From Antitrichia curtipendula (Eukaryota > Streptophyta > Bryopsida > Hypnales > Leucodontaceae): DNA of 64,000 nt. Location: contig OX579634.1 in assembly GCA_951230915.1 (NCBI GenBank), positions 372,001 to 436,000 of the forward strand, written 5' to 3'. Every line of letters starts with the position of its first letter. The first letter of the stretch is position 1. Below, one piece after another: positions 45,532 through 59,039 of the stretch. The position numbers were made by a program, and so were the translations under genes. Below the pieces are notes generated by a model. That model made no database searches. It saw nothing but the letters and a program-made list of their open reading frames with translations, and was not told the origin of the DNA.

Positions 45532-47951
45532 GTGCTACTCCCAACTTGTAAGTATGTATAGTCACTACTAGAAAAATAGTGACCAAATAAAAAAAAACAT
45601 CAACAAATTTTTGTTGAAGTGGGTATTGCATTGTTTGTTTTGATAGTTTTCAGTTGATTTCGGCACAAACTAACAAAATGGTCACATATTTTTGTTAATT
45701 CGGATAGTACAACATCCAAATCAACAAAAAAATCAACACTTTTTTGTTCTTTTAACTTACAACAATTTGAAGTAAGTTTTTGTAATTTGGGAATGTTTGA
45801 ATCACCAAGGTTGGAATTCTATGTACAATGGACTTTTTTTTTATGAATTTAATCATTCACAATTCCCTATTCTTTAAAATCAGCAAACTTTAGGAGACAT
45901 TTAGAGACTCTAGAATAAACTTTTTCCAAAACCTTTGAACTAAGATAAATTATAACATGAAGCTATCTTTCATCTTTAAAAACTCGTTTGCAATTTTGAG
46001 TCTCCAATCAAAAGTTGTGGACAAAATTTAGTGAGGGGTTGGAATGAACATTTGTTTTCTCATTTTCAAACATCCCCTCTGAATTTTGTCCAAAACTTTT
46101 GATTAGAGACTCGAAATAGAAAAAGGGTTTTAGAGATGAAAGATAGCTTCATATTATAACTTTCTTAGTTCAAAGGTTCAAAAAAAAAATTATCCTACTA
46201 TTCCAAAATAGCCTCTAAAGTCTGCTGATTTTAGAGAACACAAAATTGTAGATGATTAGTTTTAGAAATTAAATAAAATTGTACATAGAATTTCAACCGT
46301 GGTCATTTAAACATTGTTTTAAAGTTGAGAACGTATTTGAAATTCCTTTAAGTAAAGAATAAACAAAAGCCTATTATTTTTCATTTGATTTGTAAACTTA
46401 GTAGACTTAAAAGTCAGCTTCAGAGTTCATTTTAAAATCTTAAAACTAATGAAAGTTGATAAAAATATCTAGCGTTCTCCTCTAAAAATCCTTTAGAGAT
46501 TTGGACCCTCTAATCAAAAGTTATAGACAAAGTTCAAAGAGAGGTTTGAATTGATATTTTTTTGACATTTTTTAGCATCCTCTCTGAATTTGGTTCATTA
46601 CTTTTGATTGGAGGGTCCAAATTGCTAAAGGATTTTTGGAGGAGAAAGTTAGATTTATTTACCAACCTTTATTAGTTCAAAGTTTTCTGAAAAACATTGT
46701 TTTACTATGCCTAAATGACCACTGAAGTCTTCTGAATTCACAAAGCAAACGAAAAAAACTAGCAAAAATTGTATAAATAAAAACCTAACTCTGACATGCA
46801 CATGTACAATACCCGGAAGTATTGTTATAGAATTTCCAATTTCTCCATTCAAAGGATTTCTTGTAATATAGAATATAATTGAATTTTTTCAGCTTATGTA
46901 TTTAACATTCAATACTTGTACAATTTGAAGCAAGCTTACCAAATTTGGATTTCAAAAAAGCAAAATTCCATTTTCATGGTTTCATATGATAATTTATTAA
47001 AATAAATTATTGATGGATTTTTTAATGTGATTGCATAGATATGTAGGAAACATATATGCGCATATCTTTCATTTCAAAGAACACCCCATAAAGTAACAAA
47101 AATATGCTCTATGAAGAATTCAATGTGAAAAGTTGCATGCCTAAATGTTACTACTTGGCCCTCTCATAGTAATTAATTTGGAATATTTAAGCATGATGGT
47201 ACAATTACTTTGCCAAATTCTAGTTGAAACATAGAGATATCTATTTTACAGAATTTGGACATACAACTTTTCACATTGGATTCTTAATAAGCACATTTTG
47301 TTACTTAATGGGGTGTTCTTTGAAATGAAAAATGTGTGCATAGATGTTTCCTTCATATCTATGCAATTAAATTAAAAAAATTCATCACCAATTGCTTTTG
47401 ATAAATTATCATGTAAAATCGTGAAAATTAAAATTTTAAAATTCACCAAAAATGGAATTTTGCTTTTTTGAAACCAAAATTTGGTATTCTTGCTTCAAAT
47501 TGTACAAGAATTGAATGTTACACATACAAGTTGAAAAAATTCAATTATATTCTATATTACAAGAAACCCTTTTAATGGAAAAATTATGAATTCCGTAATA
47601 ATACTTCCGGGTACTGTACATAAATGATGATGTATTGGCTTAAGGCTTTACTCCACAAGCAAGGGGTGCAAGGTTTGAACCCCTTTGGCAGCCCTTGCTT
47701 GTGTGGCAGGTTGCCAAAGTGGCCTGCCATGCAAGTTAGGCTACGTAGGTGGTCTGCCATATGGCCAAGTGATACATGTCAATTTTTGTTTGTTTGGATT
47801 GTTTTTAAGTTTTTAAATTAAAAAAATTAAAAATATGCTTGACCAAATTAACAAAAAAATCAACATTTTTTTTGTTAAGTTTTTAATAATTTGGTCATTA
47901 AGTATTGAAGTTGTGGGCATTTGTAATTAGTGACAAACTTGGGAGTAGCAC
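45532..47951. mobile_element. 2.4-kb element M made of three palindromes
   Basis: The ends GTGCTACTCCCAACTTGT (45532) and its inverse (47933-47951) enclose three consecutive long imperfect palindromes: 45790-46316, 46334-46790 and 46804-47619. Near the left end lies CACTACTAGAAAAATAGTG, itself palindromic and CACTA-like. The first two palindromes are related to each other (both carry AATCAAAAGTT(A/G)T..GACAAA). I find no ORF with a domain and no target duplication, so the superfamily is open. Confidence 0.7.
47624..47770 (+). repeat. Possible Pol III-type (SINE-like) segment
   Basis: TGGCTTAAGGC and, about 30 bp later, GGTTTGAACCC resemble A and B boxes. It does not fold as a tRNA, and it lies inside the right arm of element M. 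The evidence is weak. Confidence 0.2.
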
Positions 47952-48413
47952 CTACTCGCAAAGGTAACAATTAACACCCCCAATTGCCCAATCCACACAA
48001 GTTGAATTTATATTTTCCATTCTCAAATTTACTTTTCAATGTGAATTTCTAATTTTAGCATTTAGTTCCTAAATTCTACTAATTGCACTATTTGCCTAAT
48101 TTTTCCAATTGCCCATTTCTTACTTATCACTCTAAAACTTCTAATTTATAATTTCTTTCTAAAAATATTCACAATCATGACATTATTGATTTCCATAATT
48201 TTCACACCAGTTGGCCTAAGTCTCTATTGCTTTCTTGCACAAAGTTTGCTATTCCATTCTAAAGAAAACATTTTTTCTATTATTGATTAGTAAACCTCAA
48301 CCTCCTTTATTTTGCATCAAATATCCTTAATCTAATTTTTGAGCCAATGTTGTAGCTCACATGTGTCAATCATCTAAGGGGCATTTATAAAAATGCAAAG
48401 GATAGAGAGTCTC
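47952..48413. other. Gene-free stretch
   Basis: AT-rich, with no gene or element end recognised. Confidence 0.3.
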
Positions 48414-48590
48414 CACTAAAAGAAACCTGTGTCTTTTACAATGCATTTTTTGTGACGTCCACTTTTAAAAAAAAAATTATGAACAATAACATCAAATGTA
48501 ACAGCAAGACGTTAATTGTAACATCAAACATAACCAAAAAAATTGATGTCACAAAGCATGTGTCGTAAAAGACATGGGTTTCTTCTAGTG
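48414..48590. mobile_element. CACTA-ended hairpin MITE, 177 bp
   Basis: The left end CACTAAAAGAAACCTGTGTC pairs with the right end (inverse CACTAGAAGAAACCCATGTC). The inverted match extends about 50 bp on each side. Flanking triplets are CTC and CTT, a possible 3-bp duplication with one change. Confidence 0.78.
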
Positions 48591-49578
48591 CTTGAAGCTT
48601 GTTGGCAAGTGCCTTTCTATGAATCAATGTTGTGGCTCACACGGTGCTGCAACCTCCTCATTCATAGTAAAAACATTGTTCCAAGTTCCATATTGAAATT
48701 TGAAGGCTTAAAAAGTACTAATTATAAAAAGAATAGTCATTTCTTCTTATTTTAGAGGCTTGATTAAGGCTTAAGAGGGACTCCACTTTGAGAGTTAAAA
48801 TAAAAGGATCCCGACCACCTATTAGATGCTGACTTATAAACTAATTTATAGCAAGGAAATAATCAATTTGAGCAAGAATAAATATTGTTGAGGGAGGTCA
48901 CTTCCCTTTATCTTTTGTAACCACGTGCATTAACAAAATATTAGTTTGGGGGATGTTTACCTAATAATTATGAATTTAAAGGACCCTTATAATAGAATAA
49001 AGCTACTTGGTCTTAATTTTAAGCACCATACATGTAATTATAAATGAGAATGTAGCTTAATTCTTAGCACGCTATGTACTTATAAACTTTAAAAATTTAG
49101 TTTTGCTTGATCATGAAATTTTTTAGGATGAATGTGTTTATAAACTTCAAGATTTTAGGATCAACTAGCAGTTGGCGCTTGCTTTGCTACGCATTACATA
49201 TATTACTTTCATCATTTTTTCATGTAATCAAATGTAGATAAATAAAGTATGTATAATCTTTAAATGAAAATATTGACATCTTCATACAATATTCTTTGAA
49301 AAAATATATATAGTGCTATAGAATGTAATTAAAGAAAATCTTTTATATCATAATTTTCACAAAAAAACCTTTGCAAAGATGAAAACATTGCAATAAAAAG
49401 AAATCAATCACGTGAACAATGTAAGTAGAATCTTCACATTTGAGAATGTAGAGCAATAGTTTCAATTTCAAGAAAATCTTCAATGAAAAAATTATTAATC
49501 TTTGTATAATAATCTACAAATATACATTCGTTGAAATATAGAGGAGTTCCAATATTCTTGAAATCAAAATCTTTACAA
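48591..49578. other. Gene-free stretch
   Basis: AT-rich, with no gene recognised. Confidence 0.3.
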
Positions 49579-49582
49579 TTAA

Positions 49583-50160
49583 CCCCTAAAGCCCTGAGGG
49601 TGTTTTCTGCCAAAAACCACTCAAAACTACCACTTTTGTTGTATTCACTTAAGGAAACCAAATTTTTTATTTTTTTTGGAATTTAACTATAGGATCTTGT
49701 ACTTAGCTTGTCTGAGATCATATAGTAAAAATTTCATCAAATTTGACCGTACGGATTGGAAGATATTAGCATTCAAAGTTGAACAAAAAGTTTTTTTTCA
49801 AGAAGATGCTTAAATTGCCCGAAAACTAAGATTGTCCATAACTTTATCATCCCTAGTCCAAATAGAATGAATCAAAGCTCCATGTATAGGTAAAAATATA
49901 ATATTTTAGGGGAAAAACTCAATTTTTTTTTTTTTGACTTTTTGTAATTGTTTTTGGGCTGCCCGCCAATCTCCATTTCTTGCTCATTGTGCCATAACTT
50001 TTTCATCCTACATCCAATTGAAACAAAAATTATATATCCACAAAGCTCTTGCAAAGCTAAACAACCTCAAAAAATCTTTAAAAAATTCACATCAAATTGA
50101 GACAATAGGAACCTACCCAGACCCAATTGTCCCCCGAGGGGACAAGTGGGGCTTTAGGGG
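49583..50160. mobile_element. TTAA-target element, family A copy 2 (intact, 578 bp)
   Basis: The ends are CCCCTAAAGCCCTGAGGG and GGGGCTTTAGGGG, with perfect TTAA on both sides (49579-49582 and 50161-50164). It is the empty-site reference for the insertion of element B into copy A1. It has no transposase ORF. Confidence 0.9.
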
Positions 50161-50164
50161 TTAA

Positions 50165-50291
50165 AGAACATGCAAAATCTTCACCTATAAAAATGTAGAG
50201 TATTTCAATAAAAGATGAAAATAGTAAATTATAAAATTCTTTGTAACCATTTGAACATATTGCAATCTAGAGTTTAAAAAATAATTATAAT

Positions 50292-50345
<54 letters not shown>

Positions 50346-50708
50346 CAAAATTAAAATTTATACACTAGAATCTTTGTATATTTGGCTATTTGTATACTCT
50401 CAAAGAAAAGTGATAAATTTTATGAATAGATTGCATCTAAAGATGCATGCACTAGAATATCCTTCCATTGACAATAAAAGCATGTAGCAATATGGCTACA
50501 AATATCATCCTACCATATTTATTGATATAATAGGCTGTCTCAATTGAGACAATGAAATAATGATGGACACCAAAAGAATGCAGTTGGATGGAAGGGGACG
50601 TTGCCGAAGCGTACATGAACCCTAAATATGTAGAGTTTGAAACAAACTCTTAACTTTTCCATCTACTTGATTAAGGTGTAAATGTAAGTAGGAATCTCAA
50701 AGACAATG
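50165..50708. other. Gene-free stretch with (TA)n
   Basis: A (TA)n tract lies at about 50294-50345. The sequence adjoins the C-terminal end of the Helitron helicase and may include the element 3-prime end, but I cannot identify a CTRR-hairpin terminus. Confidence 0.35.
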
Positions 50709-52290
50709 TCATGCAAAAATCTCATGGTAAACCACATTTTTTACCAGTCCCACTGCATTTAAATTGCCATTAGCAACCTTAATGTTTGCAGGATGTCTAC
50801 CACGAGACAAAGCCACATATAATTGACCATGGCTAAATACTTCATTTCGAAGATAGATGCCGACTTGATTATATGATTGGTCCTGCAATTTGTTGATTGT
50901 CATTGCAAAAGCACTAGTGACAGGAAATTGTCTCCGGCATAGTGTAAATGGCAAGCGGCTATCTTTGCAATGATGTGTGATTCTTGGAATCAACACTTCT
51001 TGGCCACGATGACACCTTTCCACAATTTCATACAAATGGAGATACTTCTCACAATGATCAATCTATTGCTTTGATCATGTATCTACGTCTAGCACAAGTT
51101 TCATCAAGTACAATCAATTGTACTTCACGTAACTTTGAACTAACGATGATTGGGCACTAATCGAACATGTTGATTTATCATGCAATTGGGCAAAAGAAGA
51201 ATGTGTTGTTTGTCCTCCATGCAAAAGATAAGCAACAATTCCACTTCTCGCTATTGCCATACATTTAATACCACAATCCTGAAGATAACCTAATATGGTA
51301 TTGCATACAAAAGTCTTGCCATTACCCCCATGGCCGTCCAAGAAAAATAACTTACACGGAGGATGAGGTTTTAAAATGGCATTAGTAACTACATTGAAAA
51401 TAATGCGTTGTTCTTCATTTAGTTTGTCCACGTCCTCTTCTATAAAGTTAATGTTTAAATTATTTAAGTTATTGTTGTCATTGGCATCATCAGCAACAAC
51501 AACAATATTTGGATAACCAAATTCATTGAAATCTTGAATGTCAAAAAAATCTTCCATGCGTTTATCATTAAACGACAAATGTTTATTAATGGATAAAATT
51601 GCTTGGCTTTAGCGATTTTGATCATTACGCCAATCATCAGACATAGCGTCAATATGTCTTTTTAATAAATCAAGAGGATCCAATGAATGTCCAAACACAA
51701 GAAGCGTTGCAAACAATCGTTGAATATGTCTAGGCAATGCAATGACAATTGCCTCTTGGAGACAATTGTTCCATTCACCGTTGTCTTATAGAAGTCCTCT
51801 TGCAATGCAAGTGGCTTTGTACGTTGGATGTACCATATCTTGAAAACAAGATACGTCATCAAACAAAGTTGGTGCCTCAACATGAGTCAGCAACAAACGC
51901 AAGTAAAATAATTCAATATCTACATGGACCATGTTTACTCTACCAAAAACTTTTATCTTGCACTGTCTTCCTTTCCACAAATTTTTCTTCTCATTCCACT
52001 TACAGGGCAATGGAAGATCCATGTATTGAAATATATGATTATCTTGATTGCCAAAAGCAATCAAGGCATGAATGCGACAATTGATTTCAAAAAATTCTAT
52101 AAGCTTGGTTTTAGTGTTTTGATCAATCATTGATTGCAGAAATGTTCCTTCTTGGAAGGTAACATATTGTTGATAGTGCAGATGAATGGATAAATAAAAA
52201 ATATTATGACTCTTGTTGTTGGTTTCAAAACCAAAGAGCCTCCAACATGCATCTAGCTACAATATCCAAAGCGTTAAATGGTTTAAAATG
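50709..52290 (-). pseudogene. Helitron PIF1-like helicase, decayed
   Basis: The minus strand encodes remnants of the helicase part of a Helitron Rep/Hel protein. In order there is CWRLFGFETN (near 52240), FYLRLLLTHVEAPTLFDDV (near 51880), then KLNEEQRIIFNVV, the Walker A motif GHGGNGKTF (near 51330), and a Walker B-like LIVLDE (near 51115, after a frameshift). The sequence then jumps to ERCHRGQEVLIPRITH and the C-terminal motifs VTSAFAMTINKLQDQS and FSHGQLYVALSRGRHP, so the middle of the helicase is deleted. In-frame stops lie near 51790 and 51610, with another break near 52255. The Rep (HUH) domain is not seen. It is inactive; Helitrons move by rolling circle (established knowledge). Confidence 0.88.
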
Positions 52291-52540
52291 TATTTTTTTT
52301 CATTCCTCTATTAGGAGGACCAGGAATTATACTCATCCTAAATTTTTCTTCTCTGATTTTATTCATACTTATTTATGTCTAATTTTTTTTTAAATCAAGA
52401 GATTTTCCAATACATTATTTTACATAAAATGATATTTCAAGAATGAAATCCAAGCTAAAGTAGATCCAAATCATTTATAAATTTTTCCTCCAATGAATAA
52501 AATGTACCCTATAGTTAAACTCACATGGGTTTCTACTTAA

Positions 52541-53473
52541 CCCCTAAAGGACCAAAGACCGTTTTTTGACAACATAGCGATTTTGGGCAGCTCACTATGA
52601 TTGGAATCTTTATATTTTTTATTTGATATTTTCACACAAGATGTGCCCGAGGAGTAGCTTTTAAGGCCCAACAATTTTCATAACTTTTGACCACGTGGTT
52701 AAAAGTTATTGCATGATATGTCATTTTCATTATTTGGTGGGCAGTTTGGGCAGCTGAAAAAACTTCTTATAAAATCACTTTCTTTTAAAATAAAAATTTG
52801 AAATTGGTTCTTTAGATTTATATATACATGGGAAGCTTGAATCATTCCATTTTTATTAATGAGATGAAAGTTGTGAGGAGTTCTAGTTTGAGGGTAGTTA
52901 TGGAATCTCTACTCTAAAATAAACTTCAAAGTCCTATATTTAACTCAATTTTCAATATTTTTGGAAAAAAATAAAAACATTGGGTGTAGATTGTTTATTA
53001 AAACATTACAATCGTTGGGATTGGCATTTCTCAATTCCATAGTTAAATTCTTAACAATTTTGTGTTTTGAACATTCTCTACCTTTTTCTATTTACTATTT
53101 TTTTCCTATATGTTTTACAATTCCAAATGATCTGAATTTTTTTAAGCATGTAGCCAACTTGCTTTGAAGAATGAATCCAAAGAAGCACCACCATTTTGGA
53201 CATGTTTTCATACAAATGTGACCTTGTGAAGTGCAGCTGCCCAGATTTTCGCAGGGACAAAAAAAGGATTTTTGTCAATTCAAACGCCATTATCTTGCAA
53301 TTTACACGGTGGAAATTTCTGAAATTTTTTCCACAACTTCTCAAACAAGTGTACTACAAGATCCTACAATAACATTTTTCCAAAATTTTTTTTTTTCTAA
53401 AATTTGGTACATGTAATAGAAATGACAGTTTTAAAGCAGCTTTGGTGAAAACATAGTCTCTAACCTTTAGGGG
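52541..53473. mobile_element. TTAA-target element, family C copy 3 (933 bp)
   Basis: It begins CCCCTAAAGGACCAAAGACC and ends AACCTTTAGGGG, with perfect TTAA on both sides (52537-52540 and 53474-53477). It is the only full-length copy of family C here. No transposase is recognised. Confidence 0.88.
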
Positions 53474-53573
53474 TTAAATTTGCAAAGTGACCTCCATGAA
53501 AAATATTGACTAGCTATTGTTAAATCAATATTTCTAGATTTCTAAAAGACTAGTATGTTGAAAGATGGCTTAA

Positions 53574-54039
53574 CCCCTAAAGGACCAAGCATTCACATTT
53601 TGAATAAGGGAATGAAAGCAAACAGATCCAAGTACACCAAAATGTATTTTTTCATCTATTAGTTTTTTTGAAGAGTTTTTTTGTTAGTTCTTTAATATTT
53701 GCATGATATTGGTTCTAAAGACTTTGCTTTCAAAATATTTTGTCATTCAAAAGGTATTGATAGGTCCGGCCCAAATAAATAAAATTTTCACTTAAAAAAA
53801 TCACAAATACTCAATCTACAAACTGATTATAGAAGGAATATTCAATTTATGGCTTTAAATTTTATTGAAAAAATTTGTTTGCATACTAATTGATCTAACC
53901 GTATGGATATGATCTATTGATCATTTTTTCCAACTATTGTTTAACAGTCCAAAAGTCATCATTAAATTATTCTTTGAAGTTGCATTTTATAATATATCTT
54001 CACAATTTGGGAAATCTAGACTCTTCTAATCTTTGAGGG
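53574..54039. mobile_element. TTAA-flanked element, family D copy 3
   Basis: The left end CCCCTAAAGGACCAAGCATT follows TTAA (53570-53573). It is collinear with 15671-16230 in the same orientation. The right end (CTAATCTTTGAGGG) and its TTAA are decayed. Confidence 0.72.
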
Positions 54040-54149
54040 CTCGAGGATAAGTAAACTATTCTTTTGGGGTTGCAACTAATTTAACTTTTGATTGGTTCTT
54101 CAAGAAATAAGCTTGAATTATATTTAACCTTTAAAGGGCATTTCATATT

Positions 54150-54650
54150 TGGGCTTAATCAAACTTCATTAGATTTTTCTATCAAGAATACACATTTCAA
54201 AAATTTGATATTTTTTTGCATGTGGTAATAAATGTCTAAAATTTAATCTTATTTTATTAATAATTAAAAGTATCAAATTAAATTTTATAAAGATCTTATA
54301 AAGAATTTTTTTTTTGCAAAAATCATAGTAATTTAAAAAATGCTTTAAATAATATTAAATTATTAAAAAAATAGAAATATTAGTGTCAAACATCATGATA
54401 TAATTGATGTACTTCTTGAACTGACACCAATATAAAAGTATTTTCAAGCTTTCAAGATGCTATGTTCAGAGTGCCACAACATTTACAATCATAACAATTT
54501 TGGAAAAAATTCAAATGGACTAACCAATAGATTATTGGAGCTATATTTTCTTAGTTAACCTTAAAAAAAAAACATTTGAAAATGAGAAACTATGTGAAAA
54601 TTCAGGTTTTGACTTTCAAAATTCCCTACGGGGCTTGCAATCATATGCTT
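54150..54650. repeat. Dispersed repeat family H, copy 2
   Basis: It is a diverged collinear copy of 28700-29190 and ends with TTTGACTTTCAAAATTCCC. Confidence 0.6.
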
Positions 54651-54887
54651 TAACCGGTAAACGCCGCCGAGGACATTTTTTTGGCCGATGAATGACAAAG
54701 AATCTCTCCATGTAAGACAAAAGTGCAACTATTCATCCTCCCAATTTTTTGTGAAAAGGGAAGACCATCTACAGTAGTTTCTCTTCCAATGAGTGCTTTC
54801 GCATTATTTTAATCCAACAGTTCACACGGTAATATAACAGTTCAGACAAAAACGTATGATTTCCACAGTTATGAGCCCGTCGTTTAA

Positions 54888-55462
54888 TCCCTAAAACCCC
54901 GCTTGTCCCCTTGGGAGACAACTTGGATCCGGGTAGGTTCCTATTGTCTCAATTTGAAGTGAAATTTTAAAAGATTTTTTGAAGTTGTGTAGCTTTGCAA
55001 GAGCTTTGTGGATATATAATTTTTGTTTCAATCGGATGCCGGATGAAAAAGTCATGGCACAATGAGCAAGAAATGGAGATTGGCGGGCAGCCCAAAAAGA
55101 ATTACAAAAAGTCAAAATTATTTTTTATGAATTTTTTTCCTAAAAGATTATGTTCTTACCTATACGTGAAGCTTTGATTCAATCTATTTGGACTAGGGAT
55201 GAGAAAGTTATGGACAATCTTAGTTTTTCGGGCAATTGAAGCATCTTCCTGAAAAAAAACTTTTTGTTCAACTTTGAATGCTAATATCTTCCAATCCGTA
55301 CGGTGAAATTTAATGAAATTTTTACTACATGATCTCAGACAAGTTAAGTACAAGATCCTACGGTTGAATTCCAAAAAAAAAAATTAGTTTCCTTAAGTGA
55401 ATACAACAGAAGTGGTAGTTTTGAGTGCTTTTGGGCAGAAAACACCCTCGGGGTTTTAGGGG
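54888..55462. mobile_element. TTAA-target element, family A copy 3 (inverted, 575 bp)
   Basis: It is the reverse complement of the A2 type. The left end TCCCTAAAACCCC follows TTAA (54884-54887), and the right end GGGGTTTTAGGGG precedes TTAA (55463-55466). Confidence 0.88.
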
Positions 55463-55466
55463 TTAA

Positions 55467-56298
55467 GTGTTAAGTTAACTGCGGGTGATGAATTTCAATT
55501 GGAAGATTCACACGGCAGTTCTGGCTTGCCAATCATCCAGTAGAAGTGCACAATCTTCAAAATCTAGATTGGATTGCAAGCTAGCTGAGACTTTCGAGGG
55601 CCTTTCAGCTTGTTGTACCTTCACCGAAGCTTACCTGATGATACCTTTGGTCCTTGATGACCTCCAATAAGTTACTCCATAGCTCAAAGGAATCCACTTG
55701 AATTGTCCGCTTGAAGATGAGCTTGTTCCCCTTGGGTCCCTCAGTTTAAAATTCTCATTGTTAGCCACCTGGCATGTTGATACTTGTGAGCTGCTCGACA
55801 GTTCGAGGTTGGTGGTGATTTGAAAATCAAGCTGCTGGCATGGGGTGGGCGGTTGGGTGGTTGCTTTCTTGATGATGATGATCGAGGAGCCTTGGAATGT
55901 TTGCATCTTGGCGCTTGGATTTGGAGCTTGGGCCGAATGATACTAGGGTGGGTACACCCAAAACCGCCACTTTTTGCTACTGAGCCTAGTTACTACAATT
56001 AGACTGGTCAAATTTTCATATATTCGTGTTGGCAAGTGAAAGGAGGTTCCAACGCACCAGAGAACGTGGCATTTGGACATCGTATGCAAAAGTTATTAAG
56101 GGTCAAAGTTTGTTTCTGAAAGCGCTCCATCCAAATAGGTACATAACTGATTTTGAAAATGTACACAACTTGTAGATGGCGCTTTAAGGTCAGGTGCCAT
56201 TTGGGAGGTGCCTATCTTAACTGACGAGGTGACTGATGAGTTTGACAAACAAACTCATTAGGGATCACAAGCTTAGCTTGGTTGGGACAAAGGTAGTA
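55467..56298. other. Gene-free stretch
   Basis: Composition is more balanced around 55,490-55,960. No domain is recognised in the short ORFs there. Confidence 0.3.
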
Positions 56299-57454
56299 CT
56301 TTCCTATGTCTCACAAAGCCCTCTCGATCAAAGCACAATTTGTGTCCTACTAAAAAACCTCCATTTATTGATTTCAAACTGTTGAGTAAGTGCTGGTTGT
56401 ATGAATGACCTGGCTCGTGGGAGTAAGTGGCAAGCAATGAAGGACCATTCCTTTCCAAGCAAGCCTTTGCCTTACCCATATGAGGCATCTTGTACCCATG
56501 CTTCCTCAAACAATAGTGTGTTGACGATGGATTCGGTGACCACTTGGGTGCTACGCAGATTTGTTCATGAACGGGGCTAGGTTTCCATGTTGCGGTATTT
56601 AGGTTGGGAGCATATATTTTAACAATCCCATTGTTGCCACCAACCTTTCAATCATCAGAAATAACGAATTGGGAGCATTCACAAACGATGCTCAAATTTG
56701 ATACTTTCCACATAGATTTTTAGTTGCTTGAACGACAGCACCTAAGCTATAGATTTTACATAGGTCTCGGGAATAAGTCACTAGTTCTTTAATGTATGTA
56801 CTTTGGGGGTGTACTTAGTTCTACTACAACAAACCACGTGCAAACAAGTGGTTTTTAATAAACTATAATTTCAACCTAAAATTTTGAGCAATGTTTAATA
56901 AAGACTATAAGTTTCTATTGCCAAAATTTCCAACTCAAATAAAATATGAAATGATTTTTAAAAGAGGTTGAAAATGAACTAAAACGGCACGTTTTCCAAC
57001 TCAAATAATTATAGAGAACACATTTAGATGAACATTGAATCAATATTCAACTCAAAGTGAGCTTTCAATAGAGAGTTTTTTTTAGAATTTTTTTTGTTCA
57101 TGTTTTAGACAATTTTTTCTTATATAATATAGGGATGTGAAGGTTATTTTTCAGTTCTACAATATATCTTTTTACTTCAAAATTTGTAACCAATTATTAC
57201 TAATAAATAAAAATATCAATAATTCAAAACAAAAACTTTCAAAGTAGGAAAATCTATTCATATTTATTTATTTATTTATTATTTATTTGAAATTCAAAAA
57301 GTATATAGGGGGGCCAAAGTTTTGTTTGCATATGGTTTCTAATGGAAACTCCAAGTGAACTCCCCGAGTGTTTGTATCACTGGCACAAAGACTAAAAATA
57401 TAGCTCATCCCTCATGGGGAAGGTTTTGGGAGGTTTTTAATGAGACAAAGGGAG
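56299..57454. mobile_element. Stowaway-like element F2, split by MITE G2
   Basis: The left CTTTCCTATGTCTCAC and right (inverse CTCCCTTTGTCTCATTAA) ends lie between TA dinucleotides (56297-56298 and 57455-57456). Without the nested G2 and its duplication it is about 580 bp and collinear with F1. It preserves the empty site for A1. Confidence 0.8.
56801..57368. mobile_element. MITE family G, copy 2 (hAT-like, 568 bp)
   Basis: It is near-identical to 8919-9470. Flanks TGTATGTA (56793-56800) and TGTTTGTA (57369-57376) match at 7 of 8 positions. The empty counterpart in F1 (near 31720) has a single ATGTATT-type word. Confidence 0.88.
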
Positions 57455-57456
57455 TA

Positions 57457-59039
57457 ATTGCCAAGTAGGTTGAACTAAGTTAGAAATTGAAACGGAACAA
57501 GTCATCCAACTCAATGACACGGAACTCATACAACTTACTATGTTTGTTGGGACAATCAAGTTTGACAAATTTTAAGCTTAAGTAACTTATCAATGTTGCA
57601 AAAGTTGATGGTCTTAAGGTCCATTCCCACCTACAGTAGCATTTGCAAACTCCATGTGTTTCAAAAGATAAGACCTCTATACAATCTCTTTAGGAAATAA
57701 TCTTTTTTTACATGGGTTCAAGTTCGGAAGTATTGTACTTGTTTCTAAATTGTATATTGTTCATATATGGCTTGTACTTACTACCAACTATATGTAGTGG
57801 AAGTTGTGTGTGGTGTTCTCAATCATTTGAGTGTCAACAAGAAAACCTTTTAGGGTCTACAATAACTTGGTTTGGTGTGTGCATCACCAATTGAAATGTT
57901 GTGCTTGTGCTTTTCCACCCCATACCCACTAAGAAACATACAGATGGTGTATTGGATTAGAAATTTGAGGCTTCTAGAGCTTGTAAGAACTCCGACACCA
58001 AGTTCTACAAGGATTGTGGGATGATTTTAGTTGTGGAATGGAAGAATTCATAATTCTTGTGAAAGTGCAAACTTAACATGCAAGGGATCAACTTGCAATT
58101 CTGAGGAAGGCCTTGGCCAAGAAGATGTACTTAGTTGCGTTGATAGTGGAGTTCTGTGCAGAAGTGAAGCAACATATTTTGAGCAACAATGGTTTTAGCT
58201 AATATGCACAAAGAGGCAATATGTAACACCGTATAGATTCAAGTATTCAACGAAAATCTTCAAATTCCAAAGATTTTAATGCTACCGAGTTCTTCATTAT
58301 TACTCCCAAAACTACTTAAAGCTCCCGCTCTTACACCTAGATCTCGACCTAGATTCGACATTTGCCAAACATGTGTAGGAACAAAGTAGGAAATTTTGAT
58401 GTAAGAACAATCGTTAAGAACACACATAAGACCAAGTGGGAATGGACCCTTATCTAAAAAAGTAGTCTTAATGTCATTTGGATAGGCTGGAGACAAAATA
58501 ATTTTATGTTAGAAACTCAAGTTTGCTTAAAAGACTTTGTAGTTTGTTTCTAATAATTGACTTTGTTAGTTTTGGAGGAACTTATCAATCACCTTTGAAA
58601 TATTGACGGTTGACATTGTGCACTTAAAAGATGCATGTACATCGTTTGTGCTTGCCATTTCAACTCACAAAATCTAGGACTGCAGATGTGCTTAAAAAAA
58701 CAGAGTCCCCCTCTCATGCTGTGAATATGAATTGCACCAAAAAATATTTTTGATTGAACCCCTCTTGTGGATCTCAAATACAATACTTATGAAATATAAT
58801 ATATCAAATATATATGTGTTACATGGTATATAAATACATATGAATATATGATATATTAATGTATTAATGTAGATATTGATACATGATACAATGTCAAATT
58901 GTCGATATTTTATATTGATTGTATTGACAGCAACTTCCAAAAACATATAAGTATAGGCAGGGATATGTGAGCATTTTTATGTCCACCCTTGCCATATAAG
59001 CAAGCACAACCAGGCTTTGTGTTTTAATTGTGTTTTTTA
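57457..59039. other. Gene-free stretch
   Basis: No gene is recognised. An AT-rich region with ATATAT-type words lies at 58790-58870. Confidence 0.3.

Noticed and set aside
47668..47678. tRNA gene around GGTTTGAACCC
   Set aside because: There is a B-box-like word but no cloverleaf. At best it is a SINE relic.
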